Positions 1 through 5,716 of a DNA stretch of 6,342 nucleotides are shown one piece after another. The position numbers and the translations under genes were made by a program. This DNA is from an uncultured Oscillospiraceae bacterium (lineage in GTDB: Bacteria; Bacillota; Clostridia; Oscillospirales; Oscillospiraceae). The notes under the pieces are model-generated. The model was not told the DNA's origin and made no database searches. It worked only from the letters and a program-made list of their open reading frames with translations. How positions within the stretch are numbered: the first letter of the stretch is position 1; each line of letters begins with the position of its first letter. The DNA is taken from the NCBI GenBank assembly GCA_934635545.1, contig CAKTZN010000103.1, forward strand, positions 1 to 6,342. Reading direction: 5' to 3'.

Positions 1-21
1 TAATGCTAACCAACGACTCTT

Positions 22-48
22 AAAAAAGCTGCCCTCAGGCAGTTTTTT
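22..48. terminator. Bidirectional intrinsic terminator
   Basis: A G/C stem CTGCC/GGCAG (29-33 with 38-42, loop CTCA) is flanked by A6 (22-27) and T6 (43-48), so a U-tract follows the stem in either direction; G28 is a single bulge. It probably ends the azlCD transcript reading leftward, about 90 nt past the azlD stop, and also any rightward gene lying to the left of the window. Confidence 0.8.
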
Positions 49-74
49 AAGTTTCACCCACTGGAACTATGGGC

Positions 75-103
75 AGTATAGCACAGGTCCCGCCGTTTGG
101 CAA
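75..103 (-). promoter_or_regulatory. Leftward sigma-A-type promoter candidate downstream of azlD
   Basis: On the minus strand TTGCCA (98-103) is followed after exactly 17 nt by TATACT (75-80), with TG at the extended -10 position (TGC directly before TATACT). Each hexamer matches consensus at five of six bases. The predicted start near base 68 lies only about 20 nt before the bidirectional terminator at 22-48. It would therefore make a transcript of roughly 45-50 nt, or drive a leftward gene outside the window through an attenuator. No gene in the window depends on it, so chance cannot be excluded. Confidence 0.45.
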
Positions 104-135
104 GCCCCTTTTTGAAAAAATTTCCAGAATACAGA

Positions 136-471
136 TCAGGCGAAAATAACCTGCACCAGCACCATGTACACCACCGTGCCTGCGCCGATGGACAGCAGCA
201 CGTTGCGCTTCCACAGGTGCAGCGCCGTCACCACCGCCAGGGCGATCAGCTCCGGCAGGCCGTGGGGCGCGGCGGTGATGTCCACGTTCCGCAGGCAGTA
301 CACCACCAGCAGACCCATCATGGCGGCGGGCAGGGTGCGGCCCAGATACTCCACCACCTTGGGGATGGGCTTGTTGTCGGGGAACAGCAGGAAGGGCAGA
401 AAACGGGTGATGATGGTGCCCAGCGTCACGGCACCGGCGATCACCAGCGCCTGGGTCGTTGTCAATGTCAT
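136..471 (-). CDS. azlD: AzlD, small subunit of branched-chain amino acid exporter
   Basis: This is a 111-residue integral membrane protein of the AzlD family, the partner of AzlC in export of branched-chain amino acids and analogues such as azaleucine (known from Bacillus azlCD and Corynebacterium brnFE). The N-terminal helix leads into the family motif TRFLPFLLF (residues 22-30). It is followed by YLGRTLPAAMMGLLVVYCL (42-60), a third hydrophobic segment, and a hydrophobic C-terminal helix. The reading frame opens farther upstream, but the ATG at 471 is the better start: GGAGG lies 8 nt upstream, the protein then begins with a typical short hydrophilic lead, and the ATG overlaps the azlC stop (ATGA), which indicates translational coupling. 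Length is normal for the family. Family assignment is strong; the actual substrate is inferred. Confidence 0.93.
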   Translation of the reverse strand: MTLTTTQALVIAGAVTLGTIITRFLPFLLFPDNKPIPKVVEYLGRTLPAAMMGLLVVYCLRNVDITAAPHGLPELIALAVVTALHLWKRNVLLSIGAGTVVYMVLVQVIFA

Positions 472-1160
472 AGCTTCTTCCTCCCCAGCAGTAATACGAT
501 CAGCACCAGCACCATGGCGGGGATCACCAGATTGTCCGCGCCGAACACCGCCAGCGCCGCGGCGGAGCACACCAGGCCGATGACGCCGCTCATGCGGTTC
601 TGGGGATTCTTCACCTGCTCGATGAACAGCACCACGAACAGGCCCGTCAGGGCGAAGTCCAGGCCCGTGGTGTCGAAGGTGATGAACCGGCCCACCACCG
701 CGCCCAGCACCGAGCCTGCCGCCCAGTAGCCGTAGTTCAGCAGCGACACCGCCAGATAGAAGTCCTTCCGGGGCACATTGGCAGGCGGCTCCACCGAGGA
801 GACGATGGAGAAGGTCTCGTCGCTGAGGGTGTAGATCAGCGGGAATTTGGCCGCGCCCAGGCCGCGGTATTTGCCCAGCATGGACACGCCGTAGAACAGG
901 TGGCGGGCGTTGACCATCAGGCTCATCAGAAACGCCTGGATGGGATCAAAGGCGGTGGTCAGCAGCGTGATGGCCACGAACTGCATGCTGCCGCAGTAGG
1001 CCAGGCAGCACATCAGCAGCACCCATGGCACGCCGTAGCCCTTGGTCTGCATCAGCACGCCGTAGGCGATGCCCAGCACCAGGTACCCGGTCAGCACCGG
1101 GATGGTCTGGGGGAACGCGGCGCGGATGGCGGCCAGGGCGGGATGTTGCTTTTTCTCCAT
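468..1160 (-). CDS. azlC: AzlC, large subunit of branched-chain amino acid exporter
   Basis: This is a 230-residue polytopic membrane protein of the AzlC family and the main transport subunit of the AzlCD exporter, which removes excess branched-chain amino acids or toxic analogues across the cytoplasmic membrane. Family signatures visible are GYLVLGIAYG (25-34), CGSMQF (56-61), NARHLFYG (84-91) and LSDETF (111-116). Several hydrophobic helices follow, and the tail is short and basic (GRKKL). The start at 1160 has GGAGG (1168-1172) 7 nt upstream. The stop overlaps the azlD start by 4 bp, so the two are one operon, azlC first. A promoter lies just upstream (1199-1227). Length is full for the family and no damage is seen. 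Confidence 0.95.
   Translation of the reverse strand: MEKKQHPALAAIRAAFPQTIPVLTGYLVLGIAYGVLMQTKGYGVPWVLLMCCLAYCGSMQFVAITLLTTAFDPIQAFLMSLMVNARHLFYGVSMLGKYRGLGAAKFPLIYTLSDETFSIVSSVEPPANVPRKDFYLAVSLLNYGYWAAGSVLGAVVGRFITFDTTGLDFALTGLFVVLFIEQVKNPQNRMSGVIGLVCSAAALAVFGADNLVIPAMVLVLIVLLLGRKKL
480..484 (-). promoter_or_regulatory. Ribosome binding site that fixes the azlD start
   Basis: GGAGG on the minus strand lies 8 nt before the ATG at 471, inside the 3' end of azlC. It rules in the 111-residue azlD product rather than a 144-residue version reading from 570. Confidence 0.8.
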
Positions 1161-1198
1161 ACATCCACCTCCGGATAAAGAAGCTGTAAAGTGCCCTC

Positions 1199-1227
1199 AT
1201 TATATCTGAGGCCGCGGGAAAAAGCAA
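1199..1227 (-). promoter_or_regulatory. azlCD promoter
   Basis: TATAAT (1199-1204) follows a weak TTGCTT (1222-1227) at 17-nt spacing on the minus strand. The predicted start is near 1192, giving a leader of about 30 nt before the azlC ATG. The imperfect -35 would suit activation (AzlB/Lrp-like regulators are known for azl operons), but no operator is obvious. Confidence 0.65.
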
Positions 1228-1248
1228 GAAAAGTTTACAATTACCGCC

Positions 1249-1276
1249 TTGATTCACAGTGCGGATGTGGTATCGT
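1249..1276 (+). promoter_or_regulatory. Promoter candidate for the PspC-domain gene
   Basis: TTGATT (1249-1254) and TATCGT (1271-1276) are 16 nt apart, with TGG in front of the -10 giving an extended -10 element. Each hexamer matches consensus at four of six bases, so the call is tentative. It is divergent from the azlCD promoter, whose -35 ends 22 bp away. Confidence 0.4.
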
Positions 1277-1305
1277 GTAGGTACAAAGGAAAGGAGCGTG
1301 ATCCC

Positions 1306-1500
1306 ATGAAGAAGCTGCATAAGGTGGAGCAAGGCAAGATGCTCTGCGGTGTGTGCACCGGTATCGCCGCCTATTTCGACATTGATCCCACGCTGGTGCG
1401 TCTGGGGTGGGTGCTGTTCTCCCTGCTGGGCGGCAGCGGTATCCTGGCCTACATCATCTGCGCGCTGATCGTCCCCGACGATCCGGACAAGGTACAGTAA
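1306..1500 (+). CDS. Small PspC-domain membrane protein
   Basis: This 64-residue protein is essentially one PspC domain. Such proteins are linked to envelope-stress responses; in proteobacteria PspC is a membrane partner of the phage-shock system, while in Firmicutes stand-alone copies are common and mostly uncharacterised. The sequence shows the hallmark MLCGVCTGIAAYFDIDPTLV (residues 12-31), then one hydrophobic segment from LGWVLFSLLGGSGILAYIIC to ALIVP (about 33-57) with the GGSGIL motif, and a short acidic tail (DDPDKVQ). The ATG at 1306 is chosen because AAGGAG (1291-1296) lies 9 nt upstream and the domain begins directly there; a farther upstream in-frame ATG at 1249 lacks this. Two cysteines (14, 17) form CGVC. 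It is a monocistronic plus-strand gene ended by the hairpin at 1515-1549. A functional link to the converging two-component system is only suggestive. Confidence 0.9.
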   Translation: MKKLHKVEQGKMLCGVCTGIAAYFDIDPTLVRLGWVLFSLLGGSGILAYIICALIVPDDPDKVQ

Positions 1501-1514
1501 TATTGAAGACAGAG

Positions 1515-1549
1515 AAAAGCACTCAAGGCGGGCCTTGAGTGCTTTTTTT
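1515..1549. terminator. Shared intrinsic terminator between converging genes
   Basis: A 10-bp perfect stem (1519-1528 with 1533-1542, loop CGGG) is extended by AAAA/TTTT. Reading right, seven T's follow (1543-1549), ending the PspC-domain gene. Reading left, four T's follow, ending the kinase/regulator operon. Confidence 0.9.
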
Positions 1550-1570
1550 CGTATCGGGCGGGCGCGGCGG

Positions 1571-2257
1571 TCAGACGGACAGCTTGTACCCCACGCCCCA
1601 CACGGTTTGCAGCAGTTGGGGCTCGGCGGGATCGTCCTCGACCTTTTCCCGCAGCCGCTTCATGTGCACCGCCACGGTGATGTTGTCCCCCAGGGATTCC
1701 AGGCCCCAGATCATCTCGTACAGATCCTCCCGGCTGAACACCTGGCCCGGATGGCGCATGAGGAACAGCAGCAGCTCGTACTCCTTGTTTTTCAGGGGCA
1801 CCGGCACGCCGTTTTTCGTGATCTGGTGGCAGGCGGTGTCTGCCGCCAGCGGCCCGGCGGTCAACAGCGTGGTCTCCGCCGCCGCGGGCTTCAGCCGCCG
1901 GTACTGGGCCAGATGGGCCTTGACCCGGGCCACCAGCACGCTGGGGGAGAAGGGCTTTTCGATGTAGTCGTCGGCACCGTAGCCCAGACCGCGGATCTTA
2001 TCCACGTCCTTGCCCAGGGCTGTGACCATCAGGATGGGGATGTCCTTGGCCTCACGCACCTTGCGGCAGATGGTAAAGCCGTCCATTCCCGGCAGCATCA
2101 GGTCCAGAAGCAGCAGGTCGAAGGGCTGCGCCAGCGCCGCGGACAGTCCGGCGGCGCCGTCGGTGCAGACGCTGACCTCGTAGCCGCCCAGCTCCAGATA
2201 GTCCCGCTCGATGGCGGCGATGTCCGCGTCGTCCTCGATGATCAGTATTTTCGCCAT
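1571..2257 (-). CDS. OmpR/PhoB-family response regulator
   Basis: This is a 228-residue cytoplasmic transcription factor, phosphorylated by the kinase encoded just upstream. The receiver domain (about 3-115) has the acidic pair E8/D9/D10, phospho-acceptor D52 in LLLLDLMLPGMDG, T79 and K101 in IEKPFSP. A linker leads to a winged-helix DNA-binding domain (about 130-227) with KNKEYELLLFLMRHPGQVFS, a recognition helix around VAVHMKRLREKV, and the terminal GVGYKL motif. All catalytic residues are present and length is normal. The ATG at 2257 lies one base after the kinase stop, with AAGGAGGG (2263-2270) inside the kinase 3' end, so translation is coupled. No target site is assigned; the neighbourhood (envelope-type PspC protein, short-loop kinase) hints at cell-envelope signals, which is inference. 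Confidence 0.95.
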   Translation of the reverse strand: MAKILIIEDDADIAAIERDYLELGGYEVSVCTDGAAGLSAALAQPFDLLLLDLMLPGMDGFTICRKVREAKDIPILMVTALGKDVDKIRGLGYGADDYIEKPFSPSVLVARVKAHLAQYRRLKPAAAETTLLTAGPLAADTACHQITKNGVPVPLKNKEYELLLFLMRHPGQVFSREDLYEMIWGLESLGDNITVAVHMKRLREKVEDDPAEPQLLQTVWGVGYKLSV

Positions 2258-2258
2258 G

Positions 2259-3371
2259 TTATCCCTCCTTTGCCAGCGGCAGCGTCACGGTCACCCGCAG
2301 GCCGCCACCCTCCGCGTTTTCCGCCCGGACGGTGCCGTGCAGCTCGTCACAGGCTTTTTTCACCACCGCAAGGCCGATACCGCTGCCGCTTCCGGGCGCT
2401 GTCCGGGCGGCGTCGCCCCGGTAGAATACGTCAAACAGCCGGGGGAGCTGCTCCGGCGGCACGCCCGCGCCGTTGTCGGTGAAGGCGATGGCCGCCGTAT
2501 CGCCGGTTTTCTCCGCCGTGATGCGGACATGGACGTCCTCCCGTCCGCCGTATTTGCGGCTGTTGTCCAGCAGGTTTACCGCAATGCGCCGCAGCAGCTC
2601 ACGGTCGGCCAGCACAGTCATGTCCGGCACATCCACCGTGACCGCCACGTCCTCCTGCTCGTCGGCCACGGCCTCCAGCGCGGGACGCAGGGCCAGCGGC
2701 GCGGGATGGACGGGATACTGGCTGACGTCCATGCGGGCGAAGGCGAACAGCCGGTTCACCAGCGTCTCCATGTCCGCCTCCTTGGCGTAGATGGTCTGCA
2801 GATACCGCTGGCGGGTGGCCTCGTCCTGGGCCACGCCCTCCAGCAGGCCCTCTGTGTAGGCGCGGATGGCGGTCAGGGGGCTTTTCAGGTCGTGGGACAT
2901 GCCGGCGATCAGCTCCTGCTTCTGCTGCTGGGCCGCCTGCTGCTGCTCCAGCGAGGCCTTCAGCCGGGCCGCCATTTCGTCCACCGCGTCGCAGGCGGCT
3001 TTGAATTCGTCCGGCGCACCGTAGGCGATGGGGGTGTCCAGGTCGCCGTCCCGGATGCGGGCTACCCCCGCCGTCAGGGTGTCCAGCGGCTGGGAGATGT
3101 GGCGGAACAGATGCCGCGTCAGGTACAGATTGGTCAGCGCCACCGTTCCCAGCAGCAGCACCGCCGCAATGGCGGCAAAGAGGCTCAGCGTCAGCTTGAA
3201 GCCATGGAGCACGGCCTCGATCTGCTCCGCCGCGTCGTGCAGCGTCATCAGGTTGCCCCGCAGCAGCAACAGCGCCGCGCCCAGTCCCAGCAGCAGCAAT
3301 ACCGCCGCCGCCAGGATCGGGATCACCAGCATGGCGATATTGGAGCGCGCCAGCCGCTTTTTGATGGTCAT
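2259..3371 (-). CDS. Sensor histidine kinase, short-loop (intramembrane-sensing-like)
   Basis: This is a 370-residue membrane kinase that should phosphorylate the adjacent response regulator. Two transmembrane helices (about 12-37 and 60-84) are separated by only about 22 residues, so there is little extracellular sensing domain. A HAMP linker (about 85-137) follows, then a Q-rich coiled stretch (EQQQAAQQQKQE), the H-box GMSHDLKSPLTAIRAY with H160, the N-box NLLDNSRKYG (N270), the G1 box TDNGAGVP, the F-box LFDVFYRG and the G2 box GSGSGIGLAVV (327-337). All catalytic boxes are intact. Two in-frame ATGs exist, 6 bp apart; 3371 is preferred because AGGAGG sits 7 nt before it but only 1 nt before the ATG at 3377. 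The kinase precedes the regulator, the reverse of the commoner order. The ligand is unknown. Confidence 0.94.
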   Translation of the reverse strand: MTIKKRLARSNIAMLVIPILAAAVLLLLGLGAALLLLRGNLMTLHDAAEQIEAVLHGFKLTLSLFAAIAAVLLLGTVALTNLYLTRHLFRHISQPLDTLTAGVARIRDGDLDTPIAYGAPDEFKAACDAVDEMAARLKASLEQQQAAQQQKQELIAGMSHDLKSPLTAIRAYTEGLLEGVAQDEATRQRYLQTIYAKEADMETLVNRLFAFARMDVSQYPVHPAPLALRPALEAVADEQEDVAVTVDVPDMTVLADRELLRRIAVNLLDNSRKYGGREDVHVRITAEKTGDTAAIAFTDNGAGVPPEQLPRLFDVFYRGDAARTAPGSGSGIGLAVVKKACDELHGTVRAENAEGGGLRVTVTLPLAKEG

Positions 3372-3378
3372 GCCCATC

Positions 3379-3384
3379 CCTCCT
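3379..3384 (-). promoter_or_regulatory. Ribosome binding site deciding the kinase start
   Basis: AGGAGG on the minus strand is 7 nt from the ATG at 3371 and 1 nt from the ATG at 3377, which favours the downstream start (370 residues). Confidence 0.8.
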
Positions 3385-3400
3385 CTGTGTCAGTGGGATC

Positions 3401-3430
3401 ATTATACCACATCCGGCGCGAAAGTGTTAA
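3401..3430 (-). promoter_or_regulatory. Promoter of the kinase/regulator operon
   Basis: TTAACA (3425-3430) and a perfect TATAAT (3401-3406) are 18 nt apart on the minus strand, with TGG forming an extended -10. The predicted start near 3394 gives a very short leader (about 22 nt) carrying the ribosome binding site. Confidence 0.75.
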
Positions 3431-3472
3431 ACGGAGATTAAACTGTGTGAAAAACATGCTTCCGGACAGGGA

Positions 3473-3506
3473 AAAGCTCCCGAAACACCTGCGTTTCGGG
3501 AGCTTT
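3473..3506 (-). terminator. Terminator of the hxlR-lyase operon
   Basis: A perfect 14-bp inverted repeat (AAAGCTCCCGAAAC at 3473-3486 with its complement at 3493-3506, loop of 6) begins 21 bases past the lyase stop. Reading left, the stem is followed by TTTTCCC, a short U-tract. Its left arm ends about 40 bp before the -35 of the kinase operon, insulating the two units. Confidence 0.8.
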
Positions 3507-3527
3507 GGCGGTTATGACGCGTTCTGT

Positions 3528-4742
3528 TTACGCCTGTTCCCTGCGGATGGCCTCCACCATGCGGGTCAGGCCGGTCTCGATGATGCTGCGGGGCATGGCC
3601 AGATTCAGGCGGATGTACCCGGCGGCGTTGCCCACGAACAGGCCGTTGCCGCCCTCCAGCAGCACGCCCGCCTTGTTGGCGAAGAAGTCCGGCAGGTCGG
3701 TGGTCTCCGGCAGGCACTTGCCCAGATCGACCCAGGCGAGATAGGTGGCCTCCGGGATGTACATCACCGCCTCGGGCAGCTCACGGGCCAGGAATTCCTT
3801 CACAAAGGCGAAGTTGCCGTCCAGATATTCCTTCAGCGCCTCGTGCCACGCGCCGCCGTGCTCATAGGCCGCCTTGGCCGCCGTCAGGGACATAGGGTTC
3901 ACCATGCCGAACAGCTTGTCCCGATCCTTGAACCGGTCACGGAGCGCCTTGTCCCGGATGATGATATTGGAGAAGGCCAGACCCGCCAGATTGAAGGTCT
4001 TGCTGGGTGCCATGCAGGTGATGAGCTTGGGGTAGTCGCCCATGACCTTGGCCATGGGGATATGGCGGCGGCCGCAGCGGATCAGGTCGCAGTGGATCTC
4101 GTCGGACACCACCCACAGGTTATATTTCCGCATGATCTCTCCGGCCCAGCGCAGTTCCTCCTCCGTCCACATGCGGCCGGTGGGGTTCTGGGGATTGCAC
4201 CAGAATACCAGCTTGCAGGCGGGATCGGCGCACTTCTTCTCAAAGTCCTCGAAGTCCATCTCAAAGGTGCCGTCGGCTTTCTTATGGAGCGGAGAGGTCA
4301 GCACGCCCACACCGGCGTACTCCGCCGCGTGGACAAAGTAGCCGTAGGCGGGGGTGTTCACCAGCACCTTTTCGTCCCTGGTGCACAGTGTCTCCGTCAG
4401 CTGGTACAGGGCGGGAATGATGCCCGGCGTCACGCAAAGCTGCTCCCGGGGGAAGGACCAGTCGTAATGATCCTTGCACCACTTGGAAAAGGCGTTGTAA
4501 TATTCGTCGTCATACATGCCGGTGTATCCGAAGATGCGGCGGTCGATGCGGCCCCGCAGGGCGTCCAGGATCTCCGGGGCCACGCCGAACTCCATGTCGG
4601 CCACCCACATGCGGACGAACTCCTCGTCCTTGTAGGGGAACACCTTCTCCGGGCCCGCGTGGAAGATGTAGCCCCGGAAGCCGTCGGTGTTCAGAGCGTT
4701 GGTGTGGCGGCGGTCGATGATCTCGTCAAAGTTGTAGGTCAT
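3528..4742 (-). CDS. PatB/MalY-type PLP-dependent C-S lyase / aminotransferase
   Basis: This is a 404-residue cytoplasmic fold-type I PLP enzyme of the MalY/PatB group. Characterised members cleave cystathionine or cysteine to pyruvate, ammonia and a thiol (cystathionine beta-lyase activity) and some also act as aminotransferases. Visible landmarks are WVADMEF (46-52, the group's signature WVADMDF-like motif), GYTGMYDDEYY (72-82), the PLP-contacting CNPQNPTGR (182-190), SDEIHCDL (213-220) with D214 for the pyridine nitrogen, the Schiff-base lysine K248 in APSKTFNLAG, and R378 in YIRLNLAMP for the substrate carboxylate. All key residues are present and length is typical. The start has AAAGGAG (4751-4757) 8 nt upstream. 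It lies 20 bp after hxlR on the same strand without its own promoter, so it is probably cotranscribed. Substrate choice (cystathionine, cysteine or another amino acid) cannot be read from sequence. Confidence 0.93.
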   Translation of the reverse strand: MTYNFDEIIDRRHTNALNTDGFRGYIFHAGPEKVFPYKDEEFVRMWVADMEFGVAPEILDALRGRIDRRIFGYTGMYDDEYYNAFSKWCKDHYDWSFPREQLCVTPGIIPALYQLTETLCTRDEKVLVNTPAYGYFVHAAEYAGVGVLTSPLHKKADGTFEMDFEDFEKKCADPACKLVFWCNPQNPTGRMWTEEELRWAGEIMRKYNLWVVSDEIHCDLIRCGRRHIPMAKVMGDYPKLITCMAPSKTFNLAGLAFSNIIIRDKALRDRFKDRDKLFGMVNPMSLTAAKAAYEHGGAWHEALKEYLDGNFAFVKEFLARELPEAVMYIPEATYLAWVDLGKCLPETTDLPDFFANKAGVLLEGGNGLFVGNAAGYIRLNLAMPRSIIETGLTRMVEAIRREQA

Positions 4743-4762
4743 GGTGATTGCTCCTTTCTATT

Positions 4763-5137
4763 TCAGCGATGGTCGCATTTCTGACATTGTATCATGGGCG
4801 TTTCGCCCGCATCCTTATAAAACACACCCGCCCACTGGCAGATGCTCTGCAGGATCGGCACCACGGAGGCGCCCTTTTCCGTCAGGGAATATTCTACCCG
4901 CGGAGGTATCTCGTCGTAGGACTTGCGCTCCACGATGCCGTTGGCGATGAGTCCTTTCAGCGCGGCGGCCAGCACGGCGTCGGTGATGTTGCCCATTTCC
5001 TTACGCAATTCGCTGTACCGCAGCGTCCCCAGCGTGGCCAGCACGCAGATGATGCGGGAGTTCCACTTCCCGCCGAAAATCTCCATACCGTACTCCAGTG
5101 GGCAGCGAATGTCCTTTTCCAGCTTTCTCTGGTACAT
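4763..5137 (-). CDS. HxlR-family winged-helix transcriptional regulator
   Basis: This is a 124-residue dimeric DNA-binding protein of the HxlR (MarR-like) group, which often senses aldehydes, electrophiles or oxidants. The core shows CPLEYGMEIFGGKWNSRII (12-30, helix 1-2 with the near-invariant GGKW), RYSELRKEMGNITDAVLAAA (40-59, recognition region), the wing around YDEIPPRVEYSLTEKG (74-89), then a helix with LQSICQWAG for dimerisation. The conserved N-terminal cysteine (C12) matches the position of the redox-active cysteine in B. subtilis HypR. The tail ends CQKCDHR (118-124), a CxxC. ATG 5137 is preferred: AGGAGG is 7 nt upstream, whereas an upstream in-frame GTG at 5143 is only 1 nt away. 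It is first gene of the operon with the PLP lyase. A palindrome in its own promoter suggests autoregulation (inference). Confidence 0.93.
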   Translation of the reverse strand: MYQRKLEKDIRCPLEYGMEIFGGKWNSRIICVLATLGTLRYSELRKEMGNITDAVLAAALKGLIANGIVERKSYDEIPPRVEYSLTEKGASVVPILQSICQWAGVFYKDAGETPMIQCQKCDHR

Positions 5138-5144
5138 AGCCACA

Positions 5145-5150
5145 CCTCCT
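5145..5150 (-). promoter_or_regulatory. Ribosome binding site deciding the hxlR start
   Basis: AGGAGG lies 7 nt before ATG 5137 and 1 nt before the in-frame GTG 5143, so the 124-residue product is favoured. Confidence 0.8.
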
Positions 5151-5161
5151 GTACTTTCTTC

Positions 5162-5190
5162 ATTATAGCGGGATATCCCGCTGCTTTCAA
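5162..5190 (-). promoter_or_regulatory. hxlR operon promoter
   Basis: TTGAAA (5185-5190) and TATAAT (5162-5167) are 17 nt apart on the minus strand, the best promoter in the window by consensus. The predicted start near 5155 leaves a leader of about 18 nt. The spacer is almost entirely filled by a perfect palindrome (5167-5182), so RNA polymerase and a bound repressor would compete. Confidence 0.85.
5167..5182. promoter_or_regulatory. Perfect 16-bp palindrome, likely operator
   Basis: AGCGGGATATCCCGCT is a gap-free inverted repeat lying between the -35 and -10 of the hxlR promoter and touching the last base of the -10. Its position and symmetry fit a homodimeric winged-helix repressor; HxlR autoregulation is the simplest candidate. 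No other copy was found in the window. Confidence 0.65.
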
Positions 5191-5205
5191 GTCACTATGA
5201 AATTT

Positions 5206-5237
5206 ATAAGCGGGTGTGTTTTTTCACACCAGCTTAT
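5206..5237. terminator. Hairpin after the PNPOx-like gene
   Basis: ATAAGC (5206-5211) pairs with GCTTAT (5232-5237) and GGTGTG (5213-5218) with CACACC (5225-5230), with one mismatch and a T6 loop (A6 on the minus strand). It begins 4 bases past the stop. No U-tract follows on the minus strand, so it may be a weak terminator or an mRNA 3'-end stabiliser; some readthrough into hxlR is possible. Confidence 0.5.
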
Positions 5238-5241
5238 GGTC

Positions 5242-5637
5242 TCAAAGCTCCTTCTTGTTTTCCGCACCGGGGGTGGTGACGATAATCTTTTCCGGCGTGA
5301 TGACAAGCGCGCCCTTGGCGGTGGCCGCGCCGTTGAACATCTTCTCCACCATGGCCTTGAAGGTGCTGACCACCTCGCCCTCGGTGACATACTGGGCCGT
5401 ACCCTTCACCTGATAGCCCTCCAGATTCTGCGCGTCGTACACAGAGATGGCGATCTTGCCATTGCTGGCGGCCAGATTCTTCAGCGTGGTATCCAGAAAC
5501 ACATCACCGACAACCAGCTTGCCGTCGGGCGTCACGTCCTTGAACGCGACAGGCACCACATTGGGTTCGCCATCGGCGCAGGTAGCCAGATCCCACATCC
5601 CGCTTTTCAGCAGCTTTACCACATTTCCATTCAGCAT
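5242..5637 (-). CDS. Pyridoxamine 5'-phosphate oxidase-like FMN-binding split-barrel protein
   Basis: This is a 131-residue cytoplasmic protein of the PNPOx-like split-barrel superfamily, small members of which bind FMN or a related flavin as homodimers. Visible are WDLATCADGEPNVVPVAF (15-32), a family-typical first strand pair; DVFLDTTLKNLAASNGKIAI (starting about residue 45); and GYQVKGTAQYVTEG, followed by a helix and a C-terminal strand ALVITPEKIIVTTPG. These small proteins are mostly uncharacterised, and true PLP-synthesising PdxH enzymes are longer, so PLP synthesis should not be assumed. ATG 5637 is chosen over an ATG-type start 12 codons upstream because AAGGAGG (5646-5652) lies 8 nt before it and homology begins there. 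It has its own promoter, lies 104 bp upstream of hxlR on the same strand, and a redox link to that operon is possible but unproven. Confidence 0.88.
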   Translation of the reverse strand: MLNGNVVKLLKSGMWDLATCADGEPNVVPVAFKDVTPDGKLVVGDVFLDTTLKNLAASNGKIAISVYDAQNLEGYQVKGTAQYVTEGEVVSTFKAMVEKMFNGAATAKGALVITPEKIIVTTPGAENKKEL

Positions 5638-5645
5638 AACAGCGT

Positions 5646-5652
5646 CCTCCTT
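5646..5652 (-). promoter_or_regulatory. Ribosome binding site deciding the PNPOx-like start
   Basis: AAGGAGG lies 8 nt before ATG 5637. The longer reading (from 5673) has no such site and would place this element within the coding region. Confidence 0.8.
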
Positions 5653-5684
5653 ATTTTGAGTCGTGCGGCTCATTCGTTGGACTC

Positions 5685-5713
5685 ATTATAAGCGCGGTAC
5701 AAGGGGAAGAAAA
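5685..5713 (-). promoter_or_regulatory. Promoter of the PNPOx-like gene
   Basis: A perfect TATAAT (5685-5690) has only a poor -35 (TTTTCT at 5708-5713, 17-nt spacing) on the minus strand. The predicted start is near 5678. A weak -35 together with repeated boxes just upstream (5716-5735) suggests activator dependence. Confidence 0.6.
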
Positions 5714-5716
5714 GAT

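Noticed and set aside
472..570. N-terminal extension of azlD by 33 residues
   Set aside because: It is Arg/Gly-rich, reads inside azlC in another frame, and the internal ATG has a proper ribosome binding site and a 4-bp coupling overlap.
97..729. 210-codon plus-strand open frame over azlD/azlC
   Set aside because: It is antisense to a recognised, coupled azlCD pair, and its composition is typical of a shadow frame.
1535..2482. 315-codon plus-strand open frame antisense to the response regulator
   Set aside because: It has the same low-complexity His/Gln/Arg composition, begins inside a terminator and has no ribosome binding site.
2211..4784. Very long plus-strand open frame (857 codons) antisense to the kinase and the PLP lyase
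   Set aside because: Its translation is rich in His, Gln, Gly, Arg and Val with no domain, as expected for the antisense of GC-rich genes. The opposite strand carries full, motif-complete proteins across the same span.
5242..5637. Assigning PLP synthesis (PdxH) to the split-barrel protein because a PLP enzyme is nearby
   Set aside because: At 131 residues it is shorter than PdxH, and small members of this superfamily have varied, mostly unknown flavin roles. The pairing with a PLP enzyme is probably coincidental.
5197..5691. 164-codon plus-strand frame over the PNPOx-like gene
   Set aside because: It starts within a hairpin, has no ribosome binding site and is antisense to a recognisable split-barrel protein.
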